A stretch of DNA of 64,000 nt. Source: Epiperipatus broadwayi. Taxonomy: Eukaryota; Onychophora; Udeonychophora; Euonychophora; Peripatidae. Below, piece after piece: positions 48,120 to 60,626 of this stretch (within the stretch, counting starts at the first letter, position 1; every line of letters starts with the position of its first letter). The stretch lies in contig JAQFVV010006238.1 in NCBI GenBank assembly GCA_028023455.1, positions 3,232,572 to 3,296,571 on the forward strand, in the 5' to 3' direction. Below the pieces are notes generated by a model. The model did not search any database. It saw only the letters and a program-made list of their open reading frames with translations, and had not been told where the DNA came from. The position numbers and the translations under genes are program-made.

Positions 48120-50905
48120 AATAATAGTTCAACACAATTGAAATAAAACAACTTTATAAAAATAATAAATATTTCCTTTATTGAACCGGTTTTCGCCCTA
48201 TGTTAGGGCCTTTTCAAAATACACTTCTAATATAATCACATGACCTTTATATCTATCAATACTCCCTCTAACATTCATTTTATATAATCATTTTACATAA
48301 TCACACAACCTATTTACATATATATATATTTCCCCCTCCCCTCAATTTTTTTATTTTATATACATATTATTTTTATACAATAGATAAAATTACATTAAAT
48401 ACAATTCAATAATTATATACATATATTATACACCATAAAATTATATACACATACTTTATACATTAAATTATATATCATTTCTCATATATTTTTATTAACC
48501 ATATCTTCAAATATAACCTTATTTATCTATAATTAACAATTATTTACATTAACTAATTATTTACATATATCATATATATTAATTTAAAAAAAAAAACAAA
48601 AAACAAATCAACGATATATTAAATTTTCCAGTTATCCTTCAATGCCCATTTACTACTCAGCTTTGCAGGTCCCCTAACTAAATTAACACATTTATTCATA
48701 TTTTCTTGAATATATACAGTCTCATAATATTTTCTTCTATTATAATCTTTAACATATTTTATAACCTTCATATCCTCAATATATCTCATTCTATGACCAG
48801 TATTCAAATAATGAACATATGGTTCTGAATTTATGTCCTTCCTTTCAATAGCCCTATTATGCTCCTTTCCTCTTTCTATTGCTGTTTTCCCCGTTTGCCC
48901 TATATATATTTTACTGCAACTCCTACAAATTAGTTTATATACTAATCCTATTTTACTTTCTTTATCATTCTCTCTCTTCACATTTGATATCCATTTTTCT
49001 AATGATTTACTATTCTTCCATGCAATTCTTATATTCTCATTCAACCTCCCTTTTCTTAAAATCTTATATACATCTTTATAATAAGGTATTGATATCCATT
49101 TATTAATGAACCTTCCATCTTTATTTTTATTTTCTTTTTTCTTCCTCCATATTTTACTTCATCTTTACTCTTACTGTTCAAAACTTTTCTAATATCTTTT
49201 TTATTATACCCCATATTTACATAATTCTTTTCTATATTCATTTTTTGTTCTATAGATTCTTTTTTATTTACTGTAAGTCTATCATTTTTTATTTTAAACC
49301 TCTTTAAAACTGACATTTTTGTGACCAAGGTTGGTATGAACTAGGATCAATTATTCCTCTAATTTCAACATCTTTAATATACTGTTTCACCTCTATTTCA
49401 TTTTCCTTATTTCTATTCAAATAAATATCCAAATATTTTAAACCTTTTTCTTTCTTCTCCATTGTAAACTTAATTTTATATATATTATCATTCAATTCAT
49501 TAAATATTTTTAATATACTCCTACTATTTCCAACAACAATTATATCATCCACATATCTATAATATTTAATTATTTCTTTATTTTTTATATATTTTCCTAC
49601 TATTTTTTTTTCCAAATTATTTATAAACATCGATGATAATAACCCACTTATTGAACAACCCATAACCCATCCTTTTTTTATATTCCAAAACCTATCCTTA
49701 TATTTAAAATACAAACTATCACTTATTATCATCAATGCTTCCTTAATAGTGTATATCCATTCTTTACATATTCTTCCACTTTTTTCCAACATACTTATAA
49801 CTAACTTTATACTTTCATCTCTTGGAACACTTTGATACATTTTTTCTACATCTAATGAAGCAATCAAACTATTCCTATTTAATTTAATATTATTTAATTC
49901 CATAACAATTTCTTCTGAATTTTTAATACTATACGTACCATATCCAATTACATCATCTATTTTTTTTATATGTTATTGTACATAAATTCTTAAGAATATG
50001 ATTGTCAAAATTTACAATTACTCTTGCAGCCATATCTTTTTTGTGTGTTTTTATTTTTCCAAATATATATGGATGCACAAAAGCCGTTGGATATAACCAT
50101 CTATATTCTTTACTATTAATCAATTTCTTCTCTTTCATATAATTCAATATCACTTTATACTTTGTTTTTATTTTATTTCCAGGATCTTTATACATTTCTT
50201 CATATCCTTGTTTTACTATGTCTTCATTCATTTTCTTATTATACTCATATTTTTTTTAAAATTACAAACCTATTACCTTTGTCTTCACATGTTATTATCA
50301 ACCTCTCATTATTCACTTTTTCTATAATTTTTTTTATAATACACTTTTCTTTCCATTCTTTTTTATTATAACCTTTTTTAATATTGATCACATTATTAAG
50401 TTTTGACTGCAGTTCAATTTTTAATTCATCTTTAATGTCTGCTGCTTCCACACTTACAACAGTTTCTTTATGGACATCTCCACTAACAAATGGTATATAC
50501 TTTTTTCCCTTATTTAATATTTCCAACTGATCATTATCAAACTCAATACTTGATAAATTTACAACTTTAACATTTTTTTAATGCAATTATCACTTCTTAT
50601 ATTATTTTCATGTAAACCATCTTCCAAATTCTCATTTTTCCTTTTTAACCAATCCCATTTTTTATCATACTTTATGTTTAACATCTTCATTAATTTCTTA
50701 TTATGGTCCAATAATTGGTATTGTATATATTCAAATGTTTCTTTACATACATCTCTTCTTAACATGTTTTTAAGTCTATTATACTGTTTTATACAAATAT
50801 CCACGATGTTATATATTTCTTTTATAAACCAGTTTAAAATAGTTTCCTTAATCTTATTATATAAATTAATGTTTTTATTTATTTTTATATTACTTATTTT
50901 AAATA
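48120..50905 (-). mobile_element. Penelope-like element, family P1, left copy (- strand)
   Basis: The copy contains the PLE N-terminal region, RT and GIY-YIG endonuclease, then a 3' UTR that ends with the hammerhead-like motif and TTGTGTTGAACTATTAT. It is 5'-truncated at about 50,905 relative to the right copy. It pairs with 51,140-53,928 as a near-identical inverted repeat with about 235 bases between. PLEs are retroelements with their own clade of telomerase-related RT; head-to-head truncated copies are a known outcome of their insertion. Several frameshifts disable this copy. Confidence 0.9.
48188..48217 (-). ncRNA. Hammerhead-like motif in the P1 left 3' UTR
   Basis: On the - strand: TTTGAAAAGGCCCTAACATA then GGGCGAAAACCGG. 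A GGCCCT...AGGGC hairpin sits between TGAAAA and GAAAA, the positions of CUGAUGA and GAAA in a hammerhead core. The changed bases in the first strand, including the catalytic G, suggest an inactive or non-ribozyme hairpin. Confidence 0.35.
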
Positions 50906-50909
50906 TCAT
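48619..50909 (-). pseudogene. PLE P1 left-copy ORF: RT and GIY-YIG endonuclease, frameshifted
   Basis: Read right to left: 50,909-50,559 is an N-terminal helical region. 50,526-50,245 holds TCEDKGNRFVILKK, matching the DKG block of PLEs. 50,231-49,953 holds AFVHPYIFGKIKTHK. 49,903-49,304 is the RT palm with ASLDVEKMYQSVPRDE (motif A), GCSISGLLSSMFINNLE (motif B), YRYVDDIIVV (motif C, bases 49,544-49,555) and KGLKYLDIYLNR. 49,328-49,056 is a linker. 49,044-48,619 is the endonuclease: LICRSCSKIYIGQTGKTAIE and RGKEHNRAIE, with the paired Cys before YIG that PLE endonucleases carry. Indels near 50,540, 50,240, 49,930, 49,320 and 49,050 separate the parts. Confidence 0.9.
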
Positions 50910-50961
50910 TTATATTACTATATTTAAATTAATTGAATTGGAAATTATATTTTAAGGAAGA

Positions 50962-53425
50962 ATGGAAAAAAATAGTGGAAATATGGCATGGTCGGTTTTG
51001 TATAATGTCTTAAGTAAAGTGAATTTTGTAAGATTTAAAAAAGTATGGAATGTACAGAGAAGGATAGAAGAAGTAAAGCACCAGTTATCTTTTTTAAATA
51101 AATGTAAGAAACATGGATTAATGCCCAAGTCATGTGAATTTTACATAAGTAATATAAAAATAAATAAAAACATTAATTTATATAATAAGATTAAGGAAAC
51201 TATTTTAAACTGGTTTATAAAAGAAAAATATAACATCGTGGATATTTGTATAAAACAGTATAATAGACTTAAAAACATGTTAAAAAGAGATGTATGTAAA
51301 GAAACATTTGAATATATACAATACCAATTATTGGACCATAATAAGAAATTAATGAAGATGTTAAACATAAAGTATGATAAAAAATGGGATTGGTTAAAAA
51401 GGAAAAATGAGAATTTGGAAGATGGTTTACATGAAAATAATATAAGAAGTGATAATTGCATTAAAAAAATGTTAAAGTTGTAAATTTATCAAATATTGAG
51501 TTTGATAATGATCACTTGGAGATATTAAATAAGGGAAAAAGTATATACCATTTGTTAGTGGAGATGTCCATAAAGAAACTGTTGTAAGTGTGGAAGCAGC
51601 AGACATTAAAGATGAATTAAAAATTGAACTGCAGTCAAAACTTAATAATGTGATAAATATTAAAAAAGGTTATAATAAAAAAGAATGGAAAGAAAAGTGT
51701 ATTATAAAAAAAATTATAGAAAAGGTGAATAATGAGAGGTTGATAATAACATGTGAAGACAAAGGTAATAGGTTTGTAATTTTAAAAGAATATGAGTATA
51801 ATAAGAAAATGAATGAAGACATAGTAAAACAAGGATATGAAGAAATGTATAAAGATCCTGGAAATAAAATAAAAACAAAGTATAAAGTGATATTGAATTA
51901 TATGAAAGAGAAGAAATTGATTAATAGTAAAGAATATAGATGGTTATATCCAACGGCTTTTGTGCATCCATATATATTTGGAAAAATAAAAACACACAAA
52001 GAAGATATGGCTGCAAGAGTAATTGTAAATTTTGACAATCATATTCTTAAGAATTTATGTACAATAATATATAAAAAAAATAGTAGATGTAATTGGATAT
52101 GGTACGTATAGTATTAAAAATTCAGAAGAAATTGTTATGGAATTAAATAATATTAAATTAAATAGGAATAGTTTGATTGCTTCATTAGATGTAGAAAAAA
52201 TGTATCAAAGTGTTCCAAGAGATGAAAGTATAAAGTTAGTTATAAGTATGTTGGAAAAAAGTGGAAGAATATGTAAAGAATGGATATACTATTAAGGAAG
52301 CATTGATGATAATAAGTGATAGTTTGTATTTTAAATATAAGGATAGGTTTTGGAATATAAAAAAAGGATGGGTTATGGGTTGTTCAATAAGTGGGTTATT
52401 ATCATCGATGTTTATAAATAATTTGGAAGAAAAAATAGTAGGAAAATATATAAAAAATAAAGAAATAATTAAATATTATAGATATGTGGATGATATAATT
52501 GTTGTTGGAAATAGTAGGAGTATATTAAAAATATTTAATGAATTGAATGATAATATATATATATATAATTAAGTTTACAATGGAGAAAGAAGAAAAAGGT
52601 TTAAAATATTTGGATATTTATTGGAATAGAAATAAGGAAAATGAAATAGAGGTGAAACAGTATATTAAAGATGTTGAAATTAGAGGAATAATTGATCCTA
52701 GTTCATACCAACCTTGGTCACAAAAAATGTCAGTTTTAAAGGGGTTTAAAATAAAAACTGATAGACTTACAATAAATAAAAAAGAATCTATAGAACAAAA
52801 AATGAATATAGAAAAGGATTATGTAAAGATGGGGTATAATAAAAAAGATATTAGAAAAGTTTTGAACAGTAAGAGTAAAGATGAAGTAAAATATGGAGGA
52901 AGAAAAAAATAAAATAAAAATAAAGATGGAAGATTCAATAATAAATGGATATCAATACCTTATTATAAAGATGTATATAAGATTTTAAGAAAAGGGAGGT
53001 TGAATGAGAATATAAGAATTGCATGGAAGAATAGTAAATCATTAGAAAAATGAATATCAAATGTGAAGAGAGAGAATGATAAAGAAAGTAAAATAGGATT
53101 AGTATATAAACTAATTTGTAGGAGTTGCAGTAAAATATATATAGGGCAAATGGGGAAAACAGCAATAGAAAGAGGAAAAGAGCATAATAGGGCTATTGAA
53201 AGGAAGGACATAAATTCAGGACCATATGTTCATTATTTGAATACTGGTCATAGAATGAGATGTATTGAAGATATGAAGGTTATAAAATATGTTAAAGATT
53301 ATAATAGAAGGAAATATTATGAGACTGTATATATTCAAGAAAATATGAATAAATGTGTTAATTTAGTTAGGGGACCTGCAAAGCTGAGTAGTAAATGGGC
53401 ATTGAAGGATAACTGGAAAATTTAA
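50962..53425 (+). pseudogene. PLE P1 right-copy ORF, frameshifted and with a stop
   Basis: 50,962-51,483 carries the longer N terminus (MEKNSGNMAWSVLYNVLSKV). 51,590-52,111 covers DKGNRFVILK and HPYIFGKIKTHK. 52,261-52,572 covers the RT with GCSISGLLSSMFINNLE and YRYVDDIIVV (motif C, 52,483-52,494). 52,547-52,912 covers KGLKYLDIYWNR and the linker. 53,063-53,425 is the GIY-YIG endonuclease (LICRSCSKIYIGQMGKTAIE). Breaks that the left copy lacks include a 2-base deletion near 52,286, an expanded (AT)n at about 52,550-52,568 and a TGG-to-TGA type stop at about 53,051. Confidence 0.9.
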
Positions 53426-53830
53426 TATATCGTTGATTTGTTTTTTGTTTTTTTTTTTAAATTAATATATATGATATATGTAAATAATTAGTTAATGTAA
53501 ATAATTGTTAATTATAGATAAATAAGGTTATATTTGAAGATATGGTTAATAAAAATATATGAGAAATGATATATAATTTAGTGTATAAAGTATGTGTATA
53601 TAATTGTGTTTATGGTGTATAATATATGTATATAATTATTGAATTGTATTTAATGTAATTTTATTTATTGTATAAAAATAATATGTATATAAAATAAAAA
53701 AATTGAGGGGAGGGGGAAGTATATATATATGTAAATAGGTTGTGTGATTATGTAAAATGATTATATAAAATGAATGTTAGAGGGAGTATTGATAGATATA
53801 AAGGTCATGTGATTATATTAGAAGTGTATT

Positions 53831-53862
53831 TTGAAAAGGCCCTAATATAGGGCGAAAACCGG
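53831..53862 (+). ncRNA. Hammerhead-like motif in the P1 right 3' UTR
   Basis: TTGAAAAGGCCCTAATATAG then GGCGAAAACCGG mirrors 48,188-48,217. The hairpin is kept (GGCCCT/AGGGC), while one loop base differs between the copies. Confidence 0.35.
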
Positions 53863-53928
53863 TTCAATAAAGGAAATATTTATTATTTTTATATAGTTGT
53901 TTTATTTCAATTGTGTTGAACTATTATT

Positions 53929-56900
53929 ATATATATAATGTACAGATGGCAAACTAATTATATAATTATTTAAAGTTAAAAATCTAAAAACAAGATTGTT
54001 TTAATATAAAAGAATTTTTGAAAAGCTGATTTGTTAAAATTAAGTTATTTTAATCTTAGAATGGAAATGATTTTCTATAATGACATAATAGCAAATAGGC
54101 CCTTGGGCATAAAGCCAGATAAGAGATAAATTAAGAAAATACTAGTGATAAAATTTTGAGTTCCCGCTCTAAAGCAAGTAGCCAATAACAATGGAAATGA
54201 ACACATGATCTAGAGAGAAAAGTCATCATCACCAATAAGAACAGTACCAAGCCAGGGAAGATCGATCCTGGAATTTGATGGTAAGAATTCAAAATGATAT
54301 AAAAAGAAAAAAAAACTTTTGGTAGATTTGGATTGCTCTTGCTGATTGCATGTTGTTTAAACATATTTTACATGTGTATTGTGGATATCCAAAATGTAGG
54401 GGTCATACAATAAATTACATTTCCCATACTTGCACCAGTTGAGGCGGTCTCCAGAGTGATGGTTCCCGGAAAGTAGCAAGTGACGGTATTGTCTTCCCAA
54501 GAACCATATTAATATGAGATAGAAGGATCTTGAAATGGAGTTGTGCGATACATTAAGGATCACAAAGATGGACTTCAATAAACCTACAGCATTGGAAAAT
54601 ATGAACTTTTGCTTTAAGTGAAATATGAACTGTAATTATGTAATACAAACTTTTTCAAGTAGTAATTTTAAATGTCACATAATTTTAAAAGAAAATCTCT
54701 TATCTGACTAAGTAAAAATGTAAATTATTTATTATATTTATATATACATTTGCTATAATTTCCATTCATGCTAATTTTGTTTTAATTAATAACTTTAAAA
54801 TAGGTATAAATGGCTGCATAGATTCGTAAGATTATGTTAAAGTTTGTTAATTTTGGGCTAATTGTTTTGTAATTGAATCGGTGGTTGTGGATAGTTGTAC
54901 GGGTGTTTTATGTCAATGTAATCTGGAAAGGGGCATTAGATACTCATTCCCTTATGCCATGTTACCATACAGGGCATAATACCTACCTGAATGCATGACC
55001 AAAATGATAGCCATTGTGTTGTCAATAATCATAGAAATATTTCCTATGCCATTGATTTTCTTACACTCTGGTTTGGGATAGTAAGCCAGCAAAGACTACT
55101 ATCCCCATTTACAGAGCATCTCTTATATATATATTTCAAATTTCATTTTTGTACCACCAATTGGGCAGTGGATCATTCTTTGTCTTTTGGGATTCTTTCC
55201 ATCACAATTATTTATTTCTCTCATGATATCAGTTTAAAGATGTAAATTCCTGTTAGCATGATTGAGTTAGGCTAACGATATCATTTTCCATTAGTCACAT
55301 CAGTATATCAGTAAGCTAATGTTCATAAATGGAAAATAAATTTTAAGGTGTATAATTCTAAATTTTATAAAGTAAATATATTTATTTTTTAAACTAAGAA
55401 AAATAAAGGTCATTTTGGTTGTCTTAGGGTTTGAACCTAAGGTTAATTAACTGAATATAGTATAAATTATATAAATCTTAGTTAAAGTATTTATTTTAAA
55501 AAGCATATGAGATTAAATAATAAAATGTAGCTTAATAATATTTGTTAATAATTAATTGTTTAATATTTAAAATTCTAGGAAAGTTCAAATCTAATATTAT
55601 AAATGAAAATATGCATTATAGAGATAGATAATAATTTCTGTACACATCTGATATTATAAAGTAATAGCTATTGTGAAATCTTAATTTATTTTAAAAAATA
55701 AATGAATAGTATTTATGTTACTAATTTTATGATGAAAAGTTTATAAAATTAATTTAAGATCTAGACTATATAAAATAAAATTAAAATGATAGGAATTGTT
55801 TTAAAGTAAATTGTATTTTTTATTAAGTTTATTAAAGGTATTTTTTTATTGATAAATATTTTAAACAGATATTTGTTTTTAAAAGATATCAAGCTAAATG
55901 TAACTAATTAAATATTCAGTGCAGGAGGAGTAGAAGAATTAACCAATGGGAGAGTGCAATTTGGAATACATTAAAAACAAGTAGATGATGTTTTGGGAAA
56001 AAAATGGGGGAATAATAAAAAAGATTACAGATCAAATAAAAAGTAATTTAATTCTCTAAAGTTTTTTTTTTTTATCAAAAACAGGTTTATTCAACTATGT
56101 TTACAATAAAGAAAAAATTATAAAATAACATTAAATTTGGCAATACATTTATAAACCATTAAATTACTTGATGTCCAATATTAATAAGATTCCATGTGGA
56201 ATTTACTATTAGTAATAGTTTAAACAATAACTATTGTTGATTTATTTGCTAATCTCAAAAATATATTATAAAGTTTTTTTGTTAAAATAATGGAGTAAAG
56301 GAAGGTTAAGTCTCTACTAGTGAAATCTATAGTTTAATAGTTTTGGGAAATATCTTGGAGTCACTATATTGCAAAAATATTGGAATGGAAGGAAAAGGCT
56401 GTAAATTTATACCAAAGTGCTGTGGAGTATTAAATGAACTCAAGGAAACCATGCTGAACTGCGTAATATAAAGGAGAATGACTCAATGTATTGCAGCATA
56501 GCTTCTGAGATTATGGCGCTACCTAAACTAAATAAGGCTTGCAGCTCGAATGCATTTACTCGTGGGATTCAGCATAAAGTACTCAATTCCCTTGGACTGG
56601 ACAACTTGCTATCATACAATACTAGAACATTTAGTTCGGGTGGTTAGAGCAGCTTTAATATACAATTCTGGATACTTGTGTTCCAGTTCTAAAAAGAATA
56701 ATGGGGTGGTCTTTAAAGCCCAAGCCCATTTAATAGGAATATAATAGCAAGGCATAATGTACTGAAGTGCTTCATAAAAGCATATTCGCAATGTTTTCTA
56801 AATATCATTTAATTAAATTAATAAAGCACTTATCTGCAAAACTACCATCTGCCAATTCATATATTAGCATACTTAAAACATGCCAAAAGGAATTAATTAA

Positions 56901-59900
56901 AATAATCTAGTTTACCAATATTTGGGGACTTAAAAAATTAACTAATTACTTATAATATGCTTTCAATATCATTCTCATACTTAACTAAATGTAATCATTT
57001 AACAGTCAAACTTGAATTGTACTAAGCTAAAACATAGTAGCTCAACATATATAAAAATAGGTTTCAGATCAAAAATTTATTTATGTGCTAAAAAGCAATT
57101 TACGATTATATGAAAGTCTAATTATCTCTCTACTGTTATACTATTTAATAATCTCACTCTGAAGTCATATGACAAATTAATAAACACATTGCAATAATAT
57201 ATATATATTATAATGATCGGGGTGAAATGGAAGTCTTACCATATCTGTGCTACAGGCCACCACCAGGTTATTTGAACCTGGAAAATTTATGGGGTAGGCA
57301 GATACATAAGTTAAGAAAAAATTTTTTATATATATTTTATTCCGACCATCAGCCCATACCATTAGCTCAATAAGACAGAGAGATTTATAAAATATAAATT
57401 CTTAAAATATTTTTCAATATTAAAAAAAATAAAAGAAGCCACTGCCAGTAATAACACACACAAACATTTATTTAACATATATATAATTTAGAATTATTAT
57501 TTTAGTCTAACTTTTACTTTAATTTTAGCATTTAATTTATATTTTTAACTTTTTTTATTTTTGAAGTTCGCAAAGATGAATTTAATATTTTATTAGTGTC
57601 AAAAATGGATAGACTACATAGATTGCATTTGAAAAGAAAATATTCTTTCCCTTATTTAATCTTGGGCCAAAATTCTGCAGTCAAACTAACGTCAATCCAT
57701 CTGATATATCGATGTATTCAATGCAGCATGAATACGACAGCACAAATACCATACTGTCAGGAATGTACATCTGAACAGCATGGTTATAGGAGACATTGAC
57801 TCTCATCCAGTACAGGAATACTATATCTGTCCGGCGAGAAGAACAATAAAAAAAAACTCCATAGGAAGGGACTGCATTATCTGTCTTACTATCCCATTCC
57901 ATAGGCTAAAAGGGGTGATCCGAGGAGCAGAGAATACTGTCTGCGTCTGATGGCCAGAGAGATAGGCTTATTTTGCCTGAGTGTGGTGTATAAGGTGATG
58001 CTGCATGTAGCGCACTTCATACTACATTTACTAATTACACCAGAATATCCAATCCATTAACCCAATCTAACTACGAAACAACCTAAGATTTACCCTCCCT
58101 TAATTAAACTAATATAACTTTACAAATCTATGCAGCCATTCATGCCCGACTTAAATTCAACATTTATTAAGTTTAGTTTAACGAAATAACAAAAATCATA
58201 ATAAAACTTAAAAGAACAAAAAAAAAAAAAAAATGGAAATGATTTTTCAAAAAATACATCAAATAAAATTAATTATTAATAATAATTTACGTTGGTCAGA
58301 TAGAATTCTATTTCTATTAAATAGGGAACAAGTTTTAGAATTAAAGTCTTATTATTTTCAAATACTGGAGTTTTAGAATTATAATTAAAGCTTACAGTTT
58401 AAAAGAAAAGTCCATACTTTCTAGTTGCTTGCAACTTGTAAAGTGTTAATTCCCATGAGGTCCTTTATTGTGGCTGGTATTTTATTGCTGGATCTTGGTG
58501 TCCTGGGGTACACGATATAGGAAGATGATGTCATTTCCTTTCTTTATAATTAACTGAAGGAATTGGAAGTGCGTCTTTCCAATCCCTTCTCCTTCAACTC
58601 TCCCACACCAACACATATAGCACCCATCTCTTTTTCTCTCCCAGCTCTTTCTTCACTAAAATTTATTTCCAAACTTTTTCTTTTATATTAGAATTTTGTA
58701 TTTAGTGGACATTATGTCATGATGATGTCTTTTCATTGATATCCATTTCCTGATGGATTTCTTTCATCGGCCATTCTGTTCCCATTGTTTTTTCTCTATC
58801 TGACCTTTAATTATACATTTTGAAATGCCCAAAGACTAGTTCACTTGGATTAATTAATAATTATTTCCATTTTATACAATAGCATTAATTAATTTATTGT
58901 ACAAACTTAAAGATAGATTTTTATCTTTAAATCTTTACTGAAAATTTAGATTTAAAACCCTTTTTTTTTCTTTAATAAAGTTTTCTTTTAATAATTTTTC
59001 ATCTGTGCAATTTTATATATTAGAGTTTAGATGATTTTTAACTTTCAATTTTTAATTCTTAAAAAAGTTTTTATTTTTCATGTCTAATTTTTAGAAAAAA
59101 TAATGTAACAGCCTATGTGCCCGTTACAATCTATATATATGCATAAGCAGACAAGAATAGATAGAATAATAACTGGAGACAGTCATTATCTTTTCACAAG
59201 TTTAATTTAAAAGATTTATGAGAAATTTTAGATAAGGCAAGATTTTACAAATTAGCTTCTTAAAGTTATTTTAAATTTTTCACAATTAGAAGTACGTTTA
59301 TTTAATGTAGTTTAATTATTATGAGAAATTTAAGTTTAGAGTTTATGCACATTTACTATATGATATAGATAGCTTTAGAAATGATTAAAATTGCTTTAGC
59401 ATATGTAGTTTAGAGCTTGGTTGAGAATTTGGTACGTCTTCCGACTGCAATGGCTTGCATGGCGTGGTATAGTCATTCCTCACGGGCTGGTTTATCTGCT
59501 ATCCTTTCCATTTGCTATCCTTTCTGGTAGGCTGGTGTTCTGGGTCTTTAATTTCCATAAACTGGTCTAGCGCATGAGGAGGTGACAATGGTTGTTTTCT
59601 AGCCACTGACTTTCATTGTAAAACTGGGCACACTGCCTGAATTCAAGTAAGAAAGCAAACAAAAATTGACCTCCTTTCACTTAACTGGGGTTTTATATTT
59701 TCTTTCTCATCCCCCTATCACAAGCCGTTAAGATATTTGCAATCTTTAGTTTCAAATTCTTAAAATTTAATGATGTACATTAATTTTAGCAAATACAAAA
59801 TGTTCCAGCTGTACTTATTGCCAAGCAGGACCCTGTTAACGATTTTGTTTTTGCTTCTAACACCATTTTTCAAACATCTATAAAATTTTGTTTCTCAGTT

Positions 59901-60512
59901 TAATGAGAAGTAATTCTGAGAAATCTATAACCTTTAATTCTTTTTTTTTAAAAAAGAGATTTAAGCCGCCAACGTTCTAGCATATACATAAGACAGACAC
60001 CCTTGAATTTAATAATTATATGTGAATACCAGTGATTCTGTAAATTAAATAACTTAAAAGACAATTTGGAAATAATTTAGAAAATCTGTAATGTTTACTA
60101 AATCTACTGCATTACACTTACCTTCGCATATATACATAGATACGATGTTCACAACTTAATGCGTATACATTACACATACAAACATTAATATATTAGATGT
60201 GTGCACAGGTGCAATTACATGCACCATGTGTAAATATACGCTCTTACAGATTAAATGAACTATTATAAGGTTATATATGTGTATCTTGAGGGGTTTGAAT
60301 TAAGGAAAAAGAAGACTACTATGATATAGTAGGTAAAAATGTATGATAACTAAATCATACTGGTTCAGGCAGAACCTCAAAGTGCTATATTTTGCTCAAT
60401 TAAAAATTGTATCACTGTTAATAATTTTTTAAAAACTTGACGTAATCACAATTTTTCTTGATTAGTAATTTATGTTGTATTGTCTATATAAAATTTTCAT
60501 TATTAAAAAAAA
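53929..60512. other. Long A+T-rich region with no assigned gene
   Basis: Less A+T-rich islands occur at about 54,160-54,590, 54,880-55,250, 56,290-56,760, 57,230-57,370, 57,590-57,960 and 58,440-58,800. None has a recognisable family, splice pair or RNA fold that I can support. At 57,596-57,799 a 67-codon frame has two CxxC pairs (CIQC and CQEC, 14 residues between). TGTAACAGCC at about 59,103 resembles an LTR start. Poly(A) tracts occur at 58,220. Confidence 0.4.
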
Positions 60513-60626
60513 ATTTTTTTTTTTCATGTGTCATAGCATTGGCCGGGAGGCGAACCCACAACCATCTGCAACCAACTACTTGCTTGCAAGGCCACTGCGA
60601 TGACCTCTTGGCTAACAACGCTTGAC
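60513..60626 (-). repeat. Short tRNA-derived SINE, copy 2 (family S)
   Basis: On the - strand: GTCAAGCGTTGTTAGCCAAG, an A-box-like part, then TTGTGGGTTCGCCTCCCGGC, a B-box-like part, then CAATGCTATGACACATGA and a poly(A) tail. It is better preserved than the copy at 22,541 and defines the family's tRNA-like head and fixed 3' end. Confidence 0.78.

Larger units (their letters stand above)
50950..53928 (+). mobile_element. Penelope-like element, family P1, right copy (+ strand)
   Basis: It is nearly identical to the left copy but inverted, and reaches about 185 bases farther 5' (coding from 50,962). Its 3' end (CAATTGTGTTGAACTATTAT, 53,909-53,928) mirrors the left end at 48,120. Amino-acid differences between the copies are few (for example QTGKT/QMGKT, SEPYVH/SGPYVH), so both stem from one source or have been homogenised. 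Confidence 0.9.

Noticed and set aside
48833-49106. Hydrophobic frames on the + strand over the P1 left copy, and similar ones on the - strand over the right copy
   Set aside because: They are antisense shadows of the GIY-YIG and linker coding sequence.
55420-55445. tRNA gene suggested by GGGTTTGAACCTAAGG
   Set aside because: Only a B-box-like palindrome is present; no cloverleaf arms can be drawn around it.
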